Made by a program: the position numbers and the translations under genes. The notes beneath the pieces are model-generated. The model did no database searches. It saw nothing but the letters and a program-made list of their open reading frames with translations, and was not told where the DNA came from. DNA of 13,335 nucleotides, from NCBI GenBank assembly GCA_035632955.1, contig DASQFU010000134.1:1-13335 (forward strand), written 5' to 3'. The stretch is from DASQFU01 sp035632955 (GTDB lineage: Bacteria > Eisenbacteria > RBG-16-71-46). Positions 13,296-13,335 of the stretch are shown piece after piece. Numbering within the stretch: position 1 is the stretch's first letter; each line of letters opens with the position of its first letter.

Positions 13296-13314
13296 ATGGC
13301 AGCGTTGCCATTTT
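13296..13314 (+). terminator. Intrinsic terminator after the HTH gene
   Basis: ATGGCA (13296-13301), loop GCGT, TGCCAT (13306-13311) followed by TTT then CTCG. A 6-bp stem with a short T run, 48 nt after the HTH stop. The rest of 13249-13335 shows nothing else recognisable. Confidence 0.45.
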
Positions 13315-13335
13315 CTCGTCTGAGTCTCGCGACTC

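Overview
The window is GC-rich bacterial chromosomal DNA with 14 protein-coding genes, densely packed and with frequent strand changes. I see no tRNA or rRNA gene, CRISPR array, transposase or phage gene. The genes suggest a free-living Gram-negative-type bacterium: a TonB-domain protein, several secreted proteins, and a secreted sugar-dehydrogenase-like protein ending in a FlgD-like/type-IX-like sorting domain. That last feature is typical of the Fibrobacterota-Chlorobiota-Bacteroidota group and of Candidatus Eisenbacteria and Gemmatimonadota-like lineages. High GC with such a C-terminal domain makes an Eisenbacteria-like organism my best guess, but this is inference, not phylogeny.

Layout. 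(1) 1-790, minus: a partial secreted TonB-domain protein running off the left edge. (2) 862-2063, minus: a compact arsRM arsenic operon (ArsR repressor and ArsM arsenite methyltransferase, overlapping by 4 nt). A clear dyad operator at 2102-2125 encloses a TATATT box. (3) 2370-3176 and 3263-4519, plus: an enoyl-CoA hydratase/isomerase with a good sigma-70-type promoter, then a secreted TPR protein. (4) 4620-8191, plus: a tight three-gene run of ispH (last step of the MEP isoprenoid pathway), a class III extradiol-dioxygenase-like (LigB) protein, and a secreted LolA-like/M23 peptidase fusion. (5) 8221-9555, minus: the secreted PQQ-type sugar dehydrogenase-like protein, divergent from (6) 9609-10874, plus, a GT4 glycosyltransferase. 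The glycosyltransferase ends tail to tail with (7) 10871-11437, minus, an AhpD-like peroxidase. (8) 11541-12742, plus: a membrane-anchored Cys-rich protein and a Fe/Mn superoxide dismutase with its own TTGACA/TAAGTT promoter and a dyad in its leader. (9) 12808-13248, plus: a tandem-HTH XRE regulator followed by a hairpin terminator.

Working together: the arsRM pair is a self-regulated arsenic-methylation unit with no efflux pump or reductase in view. The AhpD-like peroxidase, Cys-rich protein and SOD form a small redox-stress neighbourhood. Several genes without a Shine-Dalgarno have a TANNNT box only 6-11 nt before the start codon, which suggests leaderless or nearly leaderless transcripts. 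The window is otherwise ordinary core and accessory metabolism. The observations most worth a second look are the arsR leader and frame conflict, the metal-ligand substitution in the LigB-like protein, the Cys-rich motif protein beside sodA, and the dyad in the sodA leader. I saw no convincing wholly new system.
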